Source: Halobacterium jilantaiense (GTDB lineage Archaea > Halobacteriota > Halobacteria > Halobacteriales > Halobacteriaceae). Taken from it: DNA of 64,000 bases. The stretch spans positions 2,515,393-2,579,392 of the forward strand of contig NZ_FOJA01000001.1 of the NCBI RefSeq assembly GCF_900110535.1, in the 5' to 3' direction. Both the position numbers and the translations under genes were made by a program. How positions within the stretch are numbered: the stretch's first letter is position 1; every line of letters begins with the position of its first letter. Below are positions 52,991 through 61,069 of this stretch, piece by piece. The notes beneath the pieces are model-generated. The model was not told the DNA's origin. It saw only the letters and a program-made list of their open reading frames with translations, and searched no databases.

Positions 52991-53820
52991 CAGAAGTCCT
53001 CCACGTCACGCCCGCCGCGCGGGGTGACGAGGTGTTCGCGGTGGTCGTTCTCCCATACCTCCGTCTCGTGGGTCCCGACGAGAATCGAGGTGCCCATGCC
53101 GCCGACCTTCTCGCTGTGGTCGGCGACCTCGCCGAGCGTCGTCACGGTGTGCGTCTCGCCGTCAGTGTTCCGGCCGGCGTCGCCGCGGCCCGCGTCGTTC
53201 ACGATGGCGACGGGCACGTCGTCGGCGCGCTCCTCGCGCAGTACGCCGACGGCGCGCTCGTAGTCCCGCCAGCAGTTGTAGAGGACGACGACGAACCCGC
53301 TGATGGCGGCGGCCCGGAGCTTCTCCTCGATTTCGTCCCAGCCCCGCCACTTGTCGGACAGCGAGATGGTGCAGAAGTCGTTGGACAGCGGCGCGCCGAG
53401 GTTCGCCGCGCCGCCGAGCGCCGCCGTGACGCCCGGCACGATCTCGATGGGGACGTCGTAGGCTCCGTCCTCCTCGGCCATCAGGTAGACGAGGTCGGAC
53501 TTCCCGTAGACGTTCGGGTCGCCGCCGGAGACGTGGGCCACGTCCTCGCCGTCGCGGACGCGCTCGAAGGCCTCCCGGGCGAGTTCGACCTGCCGCCCCA
53601 TCGTCGACCGGACGACCTCCTGGTCGGGGCGCTCGTCCGACCCCTCGGGCGGCAGCGTGCCGTCCCGTCGCAGGAACTCCTGGTAGAGGTTCGACGCGAC
53701 CACGCAGTCCGCCGTCTGGACCACGTCTTTCGCGCGCTGGGTCATCCCGCCCGGCAGCCCCGGGCCGATGCCGACGACGTACAGTGTGCCGTAGTCGTCG
53801 GGCGGCTCCGCGCCCGTCAT
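52990..53820 (-). CDS. cbiH: Precorrin-3B/cobalt-factor III C17-methyltransferase, first copy
   Basis: This 276-residue CbiH begins MTGAEPPDDYGTLYVVGIGPGLPGG and has VSGGDPNVYGKSDLVYLM, VPGVTAALGGAANLGAPLSND and VVLYNCWRDYERAV. The family methylates C17 and contracts the ring. It heads the seven-gene operon. Its ATG overlaps the stop of a 17-codon upstream ORF in ATGA. An in-frame upstream GTG would add about 20 residues, but alignment with the cbiT leader argues against it. Confidence 0.92.
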   Translation of the reverse strand: MTGAEPPDDYGTLYVVGIGPGLPGGMTQRAKDVVQTADCVVASNLYQEFLRRDGTLPPEGSDERPDQEVVRSTMGRQVELAREAFERVRDGEDVAHVSGGDPNVYGKSDLVYLMAEEDGAYDVPIEIVPGVTAALGGAANLGAPLSNDFCTISLSDKWRGWDEIEEKLRAAAISGFVVVLYNCWRDYERAVGVLREERADDVPVAIVNDAGRGDAGRNTDGETHTVTTLGEVADHSEKVGGMGTSILVGTHETEVWENDHREHLVTPRGGRDVEDF

Positions 53821-53870
53821 ACCGGCATTGGCCGGCGCTGTCGTCCGACCTCGTATCTGTTGGAACGCAT
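53817..53870 (-). CDS. Possible 17-codon upstream ORF before cbiH1
   Basis: An ATG at 53870 opens a 17-codon ORF, MRSNRYEVGRQRRPMPV, whose stop overlaps the cbiH1 start (ATGA). The region before it aligns base for base with the region before the leaderless cbiT start, including ACTGTCGTTGTG, and this ATG aligns to the cbiT start. If the cbiH1 transcript starts in the same place, this ORF would be read first and could couple to cbiH1 translation. Its Arg-rich sequence has no known family. Confidence 0.35.
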   Translation of the reverse strand: MRSNRYEVGRQRRPMPV

Positions 53871-53895
53871 CGGGAAACACAACGACAGTTTCGGG

Positions 53896-53914
53896 TAAAA
53901 CAATTATGGTTGAA
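53896..53914 (-). promoter_or_regulatory. Candidate regulon dyad before cbiH1
   Basis: Read on the minus strand the core is CAACC-AT-AATTG. It is closely like the cbiT site, and the following 12 bases ACTGTCGTTGTG are also shared. The distance to the upstream ORF start equals that from the cbiT site to the cbiT start. Confidence 0.6.
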
Positions 53915-53983
53915 TTAAGACAACCGTGATGGTTCTCGGGAGCGCTGCTTTTTTCTAGGCCAAAATAGTGAAAACGACAATAG

Positions 53984-55333
53984 ATGAGTGGGGCGACCCG
54001 ATTGGGGCTCTTCGGCGTCATCCACATGGACGACGTCGAGAAGGTCACCGCGGAACTGGACTCCTTCACCGGTGACGCCGACGCACTGTTTCTGGAGTAT
54101 CCCCGCGAACCGACCGACATGTGGACGTGGGCCGCCGCGGCGCTTCGGCTGCCCGCCTTTGTCGTCGGTGCGCTGTTCGTGCAACTGTTCGTTCAGGGGC
54201 CGCTGTTCGTGCTCCTAACCCGGGACCTGTTCCCCTCGGAGTTCGTCGCCACGAGTCGGGTCGCAGACCGCCTGAACCTGGCGGTCCACCGAGTGGACGA
54301 GCACCCGGTTCAGGGGGCCAGTTCGGCCGGCTGGACGGTCGTCCTCCTGAACTGGCTGCTCGTGCTCCCGGTCGCACTGTTCGAACCCCCGGCCGTCGCG
54401 GTTACGTTCGTCGGTATCGCCCTCGCGTCGCTGGTTCCGGGACTCGTCCGTCGAGCCGACTACCGACTCTCGGCGCTCGTGCTGTTCGTCCTCGGGCTGC
54501 TCGGATTCACCGCGCTCCTGCTACACGGTTCCGCATCGTACCTGCTTCTGGTCGTCGGGGCCGTCGGATTCGGCCACTACGTCCGAACCGGCATCGGCCA
54601 CCGGAACGACGTGATGCTCGACCGGGTCGCGGCAATCGCGGACGACGAGGCGTACGAAGAAGCCGTCCTCGTCACCGGGAAAGGCCACCTCGCAGGCCTG
54701 GCCCGAAACGCCACCAGCCACGCGTTCACGGTCTCCCGCGTCCACGTCTCCTACTGGCGGGACGACGGGGAGACGCTGGTGTCGTTCGCTCCCGACGAAC
54801 TCCCCGAACTCGCCAGCGACGGGCCCGCATTCCGGCGACGGCTCCGAACCCTATTCAGCGCCCTCCGAACCCAACGCCGACGAATCGTCGCGGCGGTCGT
54901 CGACGGCGCAATCCTGGCCGTGCTGTGGTTCGCCGCGGTCGTCGTCGGATACCTGCTGTTCGAACCGGCCGGCTACGCCGTCATGGGGATAGCGGCTTAC
55001 GTCGTCCCTATGAGCTATCACGCGGTGCTGGAGCGCATCTGGGGTCGGACCCTCGGGAAGCGGCTGCTCGGACTCGTCGTCACTGACACGGACGGTAGCT
55101 CCCTCTCGACGCGACAGGCCGTCCTCCGGAACGCCGGCCGGCCCGTCGGTCTCGTCGTCGGCTACGTCTTCGGTGGCACTGTGATGCTCAACACCGCACG
55201 CAACCAGACTCCGGGTGACTTGCTCGCCGGGACCGTCGTCGGCCGACCTGAGGCGCTACGGCCCCCCGATGGCGAGGAGGCGACACCGTCTCGCGTCGAC
55301 TCCGGACGAACGCCAGCCGCAGCCTCACGCTAG
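53984..55333 (+). CDS. TraB/PrgY-like protein fused to an RDD membrane domain
   Basis: This 449-residue protein has an N-terminal TraB-like piece (LGLFGVIHMDDVEKVTAELDSF then LFLEYPREP), split by about five membrane helices. A segment VLVTGKGHLAGLARN (around residue 235) completes the TraB pattern. After residue about 300 there is an RDD domain (RRIVAAVVDGAILAVLWF, LGKRLLGLVV). The role is unknown. It reads on the plus strand between two minus-strand cobalamin operons, so it looks like a separate insertion. Confidence 0.7.
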   Translation: MSGATRLGLFGVIHMDDVEKVTAELDSFTGDADALFLEYPREPTDMWTWAAAALRLPAFVVGALFVQLFVQGPLFVLLTRDLFPSEFVATSRVADRLNLAVHRVDEHPVQGASSAGWTVVLLNWLLVLPVALFEPPAVAVTFVGIALASLVPGLVRRADYRLSALVLFVLGLLGFTALLLHGSASYLLLVVGAVGFGHYVRTGIGHRNDVMLDRVAAIADDEAYEEAVLVTGKGHLAGLARNATSHAFTVSRVHVSYWRDDGETLVSFAPDELPELASDGPAFRRRLRTLFSALRTQRRRIVAAVVDGAILAVLWFAAVVVGYLLFEPAGYAVMGIAAYVVPMSYHAVLERIWGRTLGKRLLGLVVTDTDGSSLSTRQAVLRNAGRPVGLVVGYVFGGTVMLNTARNQTPGDLLAGTVVGRPEALRPPDGEEATPSRVDSGRTPAAASR

Positions 55334-55472
55334 TCGAGTCCGACCCGGCGACTGACGGCGAACCGGTGGGCACGCTCCTGGGGCCGGACACCGCGGAGTA
55401 GCCGTCGTCCCGACGGGGAATCGACAGAACAGGAGTCGACAGAGACGACGGTCGACTGGGCAGTCTGAGGCG

Positions 55473-56444
55473 CTACGTTCCGACCGCTACCGTTACCGCC
55501 TCGTCGTAGCGCTCCTTCTCGACGAGCAGGTCGTGGTCGCGGCCGCCGGCGATGGCGGACGCCTCCGCGATGCCGGGCCAGCCGATGAGTTCCTTCGAGC
55601 GCGAGGGCGTCGGGCCCTCGTGAGCTTCGAGGGTCTCCTTCTCGAAGGCGACGACGCCGAGGTCGAGTTCCTCGGCGGCGGCGAGCAGGCCGTCTTCCTC
55701 GGCTTTCCGGGTGCCAGTCGCGACGAACTCCACGTCGCCGAGGTCGTAGTCCGTGTCTTCGAGGCTGGCTTCCCAGGCGTCGAGGAACTGCGCCTTGTTC
55801 GCGCCGGAGACGCTGCCGGTACCGAGGACGATGCCGTCCTCGCTGTTCCGCTTCAGCACCGTCACGTCGTCGCCGACGAGGACGGCCCGGGGGCCGTCCA
55901 GCCGAGCGACCGGTCCGAGATTCTCGTCGAGGACGGCGAGGTTCGTGGCGACCGTCGAGTCGCCGTTCACGACGTGGGTGTCGAGGGCCTTCGCGCGCTC
56001 CTCGACGCCCTGCTTGCCCGCTGCCTCCGACGCCGTCGTCATCGCCGGGACCGCCCCCATCGAGGCGAGGTCGTCGGCGACCTGGTTCGCGCCGTGGTGA
56101 CCGCCCGTCAGCGGAATCGCCCACGTGAGTTCCTCGTCCACGACGACCACCGCCGGGTCGTCCCACTTGTCGTCGAGCAGGCCGGCGGTCTTCCGCATCG
56201 CGATGCCGGAGGCCATCAGGCCGACGAAGCAGTCGTACTCGCCCCAGTGCTCGGCGAACACGTCGCCGTGGTACTCCAGAATCTCGATGGAGTCGTAGCG
56301 GTCGCCGATGCCGTCGACGATGGCCTCGGCAGTGTCCATCTTCCGCTCGAACGCCACGATGGCGATGTCTTCGGCGACTTCGCCGTCGGAGTCCGGCGTC
56401 GAACAGTGCCCCCCGGAGTCGTCGGTGTCGTTGTCCGTGCTCAT
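55473..56444 (-). CDS. cbiG: Cobalt-precorrin-5A hydrolase CbiG
   Basis: This 323-residue CbiG has the family pattern IAIVAFERKMDTAEAIVD, VGLMASGIAMRKTAGLL, WAIPLTGGHHGANQVADDLA and the C-terminal domain VEFVATGTRKAEEDGLLAAA, GVVAFEKETL. It releases the acetaldehyde from C20 after ring contraction. A short acidic N-terminus of about 25 residues precedes the core. It is the last gene of the cbiT-cbiL-cbiF-cbiG operon, two bases after the cbiF stop. Confidence 0.93.
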   Translation of the reverse strand: MSTDNDTDDSGGHCSTPDSDGEVAEDIAIVAFERKMDTAEAIVDGIGDRYDSIEILEYHGDVFAEHWGEYDCFVGLMASGIAMRKTAGLLDDKWDDPAVVVVDEELTWAIPLTGGHHGANQVADDLASMGAVPAMTTASEAAGKQGVEERAKALDTHVVNGDSTVATNLAVLDENLGPVARLDGPRAVLVGDDVTVLKRNSEDGIVLGTGSVSGANKAQFLDAWEASLEDTDYDLGDVEFVATGTRKAEEDGLLAAAEELDLGVVAFEKETLEAHEGPTPSRSKELIGWPGIAEASAIAGGRDHDLLVEKERYDEAVTVAVGT

Positions 56445-56446
56445 TG

Positions 56447-57316
56447 TCAGTCGTCCGCCTCGCTCTCGGTGTCGCCGCGGTTCGCCCAGTCGCCGTAGAG
56501 GTACGAGCGCTCGTAGTTCGCGCCGGCACCCGCGTCGCCGATTACGACGAGCGCGGAGGCGCGGTAGCCCGCGTCCTCGACGCGCTCTCCGATGGTCTCG
56601 ACCGTGCCCTCGATGACATCCTCGTCCGGCCACGACGCGTGGTAGACGACGGTGACAGGTGTGTCCGGGTCGTGGCCGTCGGCGAGCAGGCGGTCCATCA
56701 CGTCCGGGATGGCGTGTGTGCCGAGGTAGATGCAGGTCGTCACGTCACCCATCTCCACGAACTCCGAGACGTGGTCGTCCTCGGCGTCGAGCGTCCGGCC
56801 CTGCGGGCGCGTGAACGCGACGTGGTTCGCGGTGCCGTTCAGCGTCAACTGCGTCCTGAGCGTCGCCGCGGCCGCGAACGCCGAGGTGACGCCCGGCACG
56901 ATGTACGTCGGCACGCCCTCGCGTTCGAGGGCGTCCATCTGCTCCAGCGCCGCGCCGTAAACCGCCGGGTCGCCGCTGTGCAGTCGGACGACCGTCTCGC
57001 CGGCCTCGTGGGCGTCCCGCATCAGGGGAATCAGCTCCTCTAGGTCCTTGCCGACCGAAGAGACGGTCTCGGCGTCGGCACAGTACTCGTCGAGGAGTTC
57101 GCTGTTCACCAGCGACCCCGCGTGGACGACGAGGTCCGCCTCCTCGACGAGCTCTTTTCCGGTCACCGTGAGCAGCCCCGGGTCGCCCGGGCCGGCACCG
57201 ACGAACGGGATGCCGTCCTGCACGTCGCCGGCAGTGTGGTCGTAGACGCGGGGGTCGCGGCCGCGCTGGCGCTGCTCGCTCGCGGCGTCGATAGCGTCCT
57301 GTGGGTCCTCAGTCAT
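56447..57316 (-). CDS. cbiF: Precorrin-4/cobalt-precorrin-4 C11-methyltransferase
   Basis: This 289-residue SAM methyltransferase has GIPFVGAGPGDPGLLTVTGKELVEEADLVVHAGSLVN, RLHSGDPAVYGAALEQM and IVPGVTSAFAAAATL, the CbiF/CobM pattern. It methylates C11. The start overlaps the cbiL stop by eight bases. Confidence 0.95.
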   Translation of the reverse strand: MTEDPQDAIDAASEQRQRGRDPRVYDHTAGDVQDGIPFVGAGPGDPGLLTVTGKELVEEADLVVHAGSLVNSELLDEYCADAETVSSVGKDLEELIPLMRDAHEAGETVVRLHSGDPAVYGAALEQMDALEREGVPTYIVPGVTSAFAAAATLRTQLTLNGTANHVAFTRPQGRTLDAEDDHVSEFVEMGDVTTCIYLGTHAIPDVMDRLLADGHDPDTPVTVVYHASWPDEDVIEGTVETIGERVEDAGYRASALVVIGDAGAGANYERSYLYGDWANRGDTESEADD

Positions 57317-58022
57317 CGCCGGCCACCTCGTCGCCGCGCGCGTCCTCGAACGCGGTCGGCCGGTCCTTCTGGAGGCCGGCGCGCTCGGCGTACGCGAGCG
57401 TGTAGTAGTCGCGCTCAGCAATCTCCTCGGGGTCCGAAGTGACCGTGGTGTCGCCCTGCTCCATGAACAGCCGGCGGCCGTAGGTCACGTCGTAGCCGTC
57501 GTCCACGAGGCCCTCGTGGGTCGCCGGGGCGTCCGTGACCTTGAACAGAACCATGCGGTCGGGACCGGTCGGGGATTTGCCCTGCGAGGCCTCGCGGAGC
57601 GCGAGCCCCGCGCCGGCGTCGACCTCCACGCCGAGCGCGGTGGTGAACGCGCTGACGGCGCTGACTCCCGGGACCGTCTCCACGTCGACCTCGGGGTGGA
57701 AGGCGTCGAGCGTGCGCCGGAGGTGGCCGAACGTGGAGTAGACGTTCGGGTCGCCGAGCGTGACGAACGCGGCGTCGCCGTCACGGGCGCGCGGCGCGAC
57801 CTCGCTGGCGGCGTCGCGCCACGCTGTCCGGAGTTCCTCGGGGTCGCGGGTCATCGGGAAGTCGAGGTCCCCGATGCGGCGCTCCGGGATGTGGTCGGTG
57901 ACGACCGACTTCGAGAGCCGGCCGGGCGAGTACACCACGTCGGCGTCCTCGAGGACGCGCTTCCCGCGCACGGTGACGAGGTCCGACTCGCCGGGGCCGA
58001 GGCCGACGCCGTAGAGCGTCAT
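57309..58022 (-). CDS. cbiL: Cobalt-factor II/precorrin-2 C20-methyltransferase
   Basis: This 237-residue protein begins MTLYGVGLGPGESDLVTVRGKRVL and has AFVTLGDPNVYSTFGHLRRTL and VPGVSAVSAFTTALG, the CbiL/CobI pattern. It methylates C20 early in ring synthesis. The start overlaps the cbiT stop by four bases. Confidence 0.94.
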   Translation of the reverse strand: MTLYGVGLGPGESDLVTVRGKRVLEDADVVYSPGRLSKSVVTDHIPERRIGDLDFPMTRDPEELRTAWRDAASEVAPRARDGDAAFVTLGDPNVYSTFGHLRRTLDAFHPEVDVETVPGVSAVSAFTTALGVEVDAGAGLALREASQGKSPTGPDRMVLFKVTDAPATHEGLVDDGYDVTYGRRLFMEQGDTTVTSDPEEIAERDYYTLAYAERAGLQKDRPTAFEDARGDEVAGDD

Positions 58023-58594
58023 CGGTCGGCCTCCGTCGGCTCACCGTCGTCGCCGGTGGCGCTCCCGACGAGCATGTAGACGGGGTTCTCCGAGTCGAAC
58101 GAGGTCGCGCCGGCGAGTTCGTAGCCGTGGCTCACCTGGAGCTGCACGACCTCGTCGAGGAGGCCGCGCTCGCGGAACGCGCGGGTGGCGTCGCCGGCGA
58201 CCTCCAGCCGGGAGACGTTCATCACGACGCGGTCGACCCCGGTCTCGACGGCGTGGTCGAGGACGCCCTCGTAGTTCCGGCTGCCGCCGAGGAACAGCGC
58301 GTCGGCGTCCTCGGGGAGGCCGTCGGGCGCTTCGGCGTTCCGGAGGTCGACGGCGTCTGCCAGTCCGTTGGCGTCGAGGTTCTTGCGCGTGGTCTCCAGC
58401 CGGTCGGCTTTCCGTTCGAGGGCGGTGACGCGGCCGGCGTCTCGGGCGGCCTCCGCGGTCACCGCGCCCGTGCAGGACCCGACCTCGACGAAGTGGTCGT
58501 CGGGGCCGAGCGAGAGCTTCGACCGGAGGACGGCCCGGACCTCGGGTTTGGTCGGGCCGGCCTTGGCGTCGTGTGGGAGTCGTGTCTGTGCCAT
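58019..58594 (-). CDS. cbiT: Cobalt-precorrin-6B C15-methyltransferase (decarboxylating)
   Basis: This 191-residue SAM methyltransferase has the class I glycine motif VEVGSCTGAVTAEAA (about residues 36-50) and begins MAQTRLPHDAKAGPTKPEVRAVL, where PTKPEVR is typical of CbiT. It methylates C15 and removes the C12 acetate carboxyl. It leads the minus-strand operon with a leaderless promoter carrying the candidate regulon dyad. Confidence 0.93.
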   Translation of the reverse strand: MAQTRLPHDAKAGPTKPEVRAVLRSKLSLGPDDHFVEVGSCTGAVTAEAARDAGRVTALERKADRLETTRKNLDANGLADAVDLRNAEAPDGLPEDADALFLGGSRNYEGVLDHAVETGVDRVVMNVSRLEVAGDATRAFRERGLLDEVVQLQVSHGYELAGATSFDSENPVYMLVGSATGDDGEPTEADR

Positions 58595-58619
58595 CGACGA
58601 GCACAACGACAGTAGCGCC

Positions 58620-58638
58620 CAAAACAATTTTGGTTGTA
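58620..58638 (-). promoter_or_regulatory. Candidate regulon dyad before cbiT
   Basis: Read on the minus strand the core is CAACC-AA-AATTG. It begins 25 bases before the cbiT ATG and aligns without gaps to the site before cbiH1. Confidence 0.6.
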
Positions 58639-58704
58639 CTAGGGAAAGTTGACTTTCGGAAACTGCCGGTAGAACCGCCACAGCGCCGCCACCGCGAGGA
58701 GTTA

Positions 58705-58723
58705 CACAAAAATACTTGAATTC
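58705..58723 (+). promoter_or_regulatory. Dyad variant at the promoter of the wHTH regulator
   Basis: CAAAA-AT-ACTTG (58707-58718) keeps the conserved CAA and ACTTG parts of the regulon dyad and overlaps the TATA-like AAAAATACT. It suggests autoregulation of the adjacent regulator; AT-richness could also explain the match. Confidence 0.4.
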
Positions 58724-58743
58724 GCGGCACCTCGATGCGGGCG

Positions 58744-59556
58744 ATGGCCGACTCACCGAGCAACGGGGAACTGGGCGTCCTCCGGAGCAAGCGGAACGCG
58801 ACCCGGTACCAGATACTCGTCGAAATCGCCGAGCGCCAGCCCGCGGTCAGCCAGCAGGAGATCGCCGACGAAATCGGCGTCACCGCGCAAGCGGTCAGCG
58901 ACTACCTCGGCGACCTCGTCGAGGAAGGCCACGCGCGCAAGCACGGCCGCGGCCGCTACGAGGTCACGAAGGAGGGCGTCGACTGGCTCATCTCCCAGAC
59001 CGACGACCTCCGTTCGTTCGTCGAGTACGTCTCGGAGAACGTCCTCGAAGAGGTCGAGGTCGACACCGCCATCGCGACGGCCGCCATCGAGGAAGGCGAG
59101 CGCGTCTCGCTCTCCATGCGGGACGGCGTGATGCACGCGACGCCCGGCGACGCCGGCAGCGCGACCGCGGTCGCAGTCACCGACGCAGACGCCGGTCAGG
59201 ACGTCGGTGCCGCCGAGTTCGAGGGGATGCTCGCCTACGACCCGGGCGAGGTCACCGTGCTCTCCACGCCGGCCGTCCAGCGCGGCGGCAGCGCGGCGCT
59301 CCCCGAGGACGCCGTCGCCGACCGCCTCGCCGCCCACGACCTCGTCGTCGCGGCGGGCGTCGAAGCGCTGGTCGCGGTCAGGGACGCCGGCGTCGAACCC
59401 GACGTCCGGTTCGGCACCGCCAGCGCGGTGCCGGCCGCCGCCAGCCGCGGGCTCTCCGTCCTCCTCGTCGTGAGCGCCGACCTGCTCTCCGAACACACGG
59501 ACCCGCTGCGCGAGCGCAACCTCGGCTACGAGGTCGTCGAACCCGGTGCCGACTGA
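58744..59556 (+). CDS. MarR/wHTH-type regulator beside the cobalamin cluster
   Basis: This 270-residue protein has an N-terminal winged helix (LRSKRNATRYQILVEIAERQPAVSQQEIADEIGVTAQAVSDYL) and a long C-terminal domain with repeated Val/Ala-rich segments (SLSMRDGVMHATPGDAG, VAVTDADAGQDVG, VRFGTASAVPAAASRG). The C-terminal domain resembles an effector domain of a haloarchaeal regulator family (DUF7839-like). An ATG at 58735 would add three residues. It is divergent from cbiT and has a dyad variant in its own promoter, so it is the best local candidate for the cobalamin regulator. Confidence 0.78.
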   Translation: MADSPSNGELGVLRSKRNATRYQILVEIAERQPAVSQQEIADEIGVTAQAVSDYLGDLVEEGHARKHGRGRYEVTKEGVDWLISQTDDLRSFVEYVSENVLEEVEVDTAIATAAIEEGERVSLSMRDGVMHATPGDAGSATAVAVTDADAGQDVGAAEFEGMLAYDPGEVTVLSTPAVQRGGSAALPEDAVADRLAAHDLVVAAGVEALVAVRDAGVEPDVRFGTASAVPAAASRGLSVLLVVSADLLSEHTDPLRERNLGYEVVEPGAD

Positions 59557-59725
59557 CCGCGAGCGCCCGCGCTGATTCTGCCCGGCCTACCTGCCCGGAT
59601 TCGGGCTGTCGGGGCCGATTGTGGGGGTCTGACTGGGGTCCGTCGACAGACGTTTGTAGTCAGACGCCCAAATTCGTGGTATGGTTTCACTCGGCACGAC
59701 AGCCTGGGGTGGGGGGTGACTGCGC

Positions 59726-60436
59726 GTGTTCGCCCCCAACGCCAGAACGACGTCGCCGTACGACCTCGTCGCCGCCGCACAGCGCCTCCGCCACGCCGCC
59801 CACCACGAGCGTGAGGCCGACGCCCTCTTCGACTCGCTGGCGGACGTCACCGACGGCGTGCTGGGTGTGCTGCGCGACGACCAGGACGCCGCGCTCGCGT
59901 TCTGGCTGAACGTCCACGGCGCGCTCGTCGACCGCGGCCGGAGCGGCGACCGGGCGCGCTGCGAGGTCGCGGGCGAGACGCTGACCGCCGACGACGTGAA
60001 ACACGGGGTCCTCCGCGCGAACCGCTGGAAGTACGGCTTCGGCTACCTCCCGGACCCGCTGCCCGGGGACTTCCTGCGACGACACCGACTCCGGGAACTG
60101 GACGAACGCGTCCACTTCGCGACGCTCACCGCCCGCCACGTCCCCGGCATGGCGGTGACGTTCACGGCCGCGAACGTCGACGACGAACTGTACTCGCTCA
60201 CGCGACGGTACCTCCAGGAGGCCGCCGAGTACGACCCCGAGCGCGGCGTCGTCGCGGTGCCGCGCGTCTGCTTCTGGTACCGCGGGGACTTCGGGGGCGC
60301 GTCGGGCGTGCTGTCGCTGCTCGCCACCCACGGCGTCGTTCCCGTCGACGCCACGCCGCGGCTGACGTACGTCGCGCCCGCGGGCAGCGGCGACTCGGTC
60401 GTGCCGACGGAGCGGGCGCGCGGCGACGCCCAGTAG
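59726..60436 (+). CDS. DUF547 family protein
   Basis: This 236-residue protein contains the DUF547 features AFWLNVHGALVDRG, DDVKHGVLRANRWKYGFGYLPDPLPGDFLRRHRL, and RVHFATLTARHVPGM. The family has a cysteine-protease-like fold in some members, but its function is unknown. GTG at 59726 is the earliest possible start after an in-frame stop. The gene after it starts back to back on the other strand. Confidence 0.75.
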   Translation: MFAPNARTTSPYDLVAAAQRLRHAAHHEREADALFDSLADVTDGVLGVLRDDQDAALAFWLNVHGALVDRGRSGDRARCEVAGETLTADDVKHGVLRANRWKYGFGYLPDPLPGDFLRRHRLRELDERVHFATLTARHVPGMAVTFTAANVDDELYSLTRRYLQEAAEYDPERGVVAVPRVCFWYRGDFGGASGVLSLLATHGVVPVDATPRLTYVAPAGSGDSVVPTERARGDAQ

Positions 60437-60751
60437 TCAGTAGAGTTCGCCGCCCGGCGGCACGGCCTCGTCTGGGCCGACGAGCACGGGGTTGCCGTCC
60501 TCGTCCGGAACGCCGACAGTCAGCACCTCCGACTCGTAGCCGGCGATGTTCACCGTGCCGAGGTCGGTCGCACAGAGCACCTGCCGACCGACGAGTTCCT
60601 CGGGGTCGTAGTTGTAGCCGGTCTGGGCGGCGGACTGCACGGGCTCGCCGTCGTCGAGGTCGATATCGAGTTTCGCCAGTTCGGGTTTCCGGGCCTCCGG
60701 GAACGCCTCGGCGGCGACGACTTCGCCGACCGCGAACGTCGTGTCGAACAT
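60437..60751 (-). CDS. CsaA-type tRNA-binding domain protein
   Basis: This 104-residue protein, MFDTTFAVGEVVAAEAFPEARKPELAKLDIDL with YDPEELVGRQVLCATDLGTVNIAGYESEVLTVG, is a complete EMAPII/CsaA-like OB fold as found at the end of methionyl-tRNA synthetases and as free-standing CsaA. It probably binds tRNA or acts as a chaperone-like protein. The upstream in-frame extension has no family similarity; the ATG at 60751 was chosen. Confidence 0.85.
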   Translation of the reverse strand: MFDTTFAVGEVVAAEAFPEARKPELAKLDIDLDDGEPVQSAAQTGYNYDPEELVGRQVLCATDLGTVNIAGYESEVLTVGVPDEDGNPVLVGPDEAVPPGGELY

Positions 60752-60829
60752 GGTAGCTCGTCGCACGCGGCCCACCCACGTGAACGTGTGGGGACCAACA
60801 CCTATGGGCGCGCCGGCCCAACCCCGGGT

Positions 60830-61069
60830 ATGGCGCTGACCCTGTACGCACTCGACGGCTGCCCGTACTGCGAGACGGTCTCGGACGCGCTCGACGACCA
60901 CGGCATCGACTACGAGACGGAGTGGGTCGAGGCGATGCACTCCGAACGGAACGAAGTGAAGCGCGTGAGCGGCCAGCGCGGCGTGCCCGTGCTCGTGGAC
61001 GACGAGCGCGGCGTGACGATGGCCGAGAGCGAGAACATCCTGGGCTACGTGGAGGCGACGCTGGCGTGA
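60830..61069 (+). CDS. Glutaredoxin-like/GST N-terminal-type protein
   Basis: This 79-residue thioredoxin-fold protein begins MALTLYALDGCPYCETVSDAL with a CPYC redox motif, and has the cis-proline VPVLVDDERGVTMAESENIL. It may reduce disulfides or deliver sulfur. Its stop overlaps the pduO start in GTGA, implying co-expression with the adenosyltransferase. Confidence 0.87.
   Translation: MALTLYALDGCPYCETVSDALDDHGIDYETEWVEAMHSERNEVKRVSGQRGVPVLVDDERGVTMAESENILGYVEATLA

Noticed and set aside
52990-54120. Starting cbiH1 further upstream in the same frame.
   Set aside because: The upstream part crosses the candidate regulon dyad and does not look like CbiH; the ATG at 53820 gives the family N-terminus.
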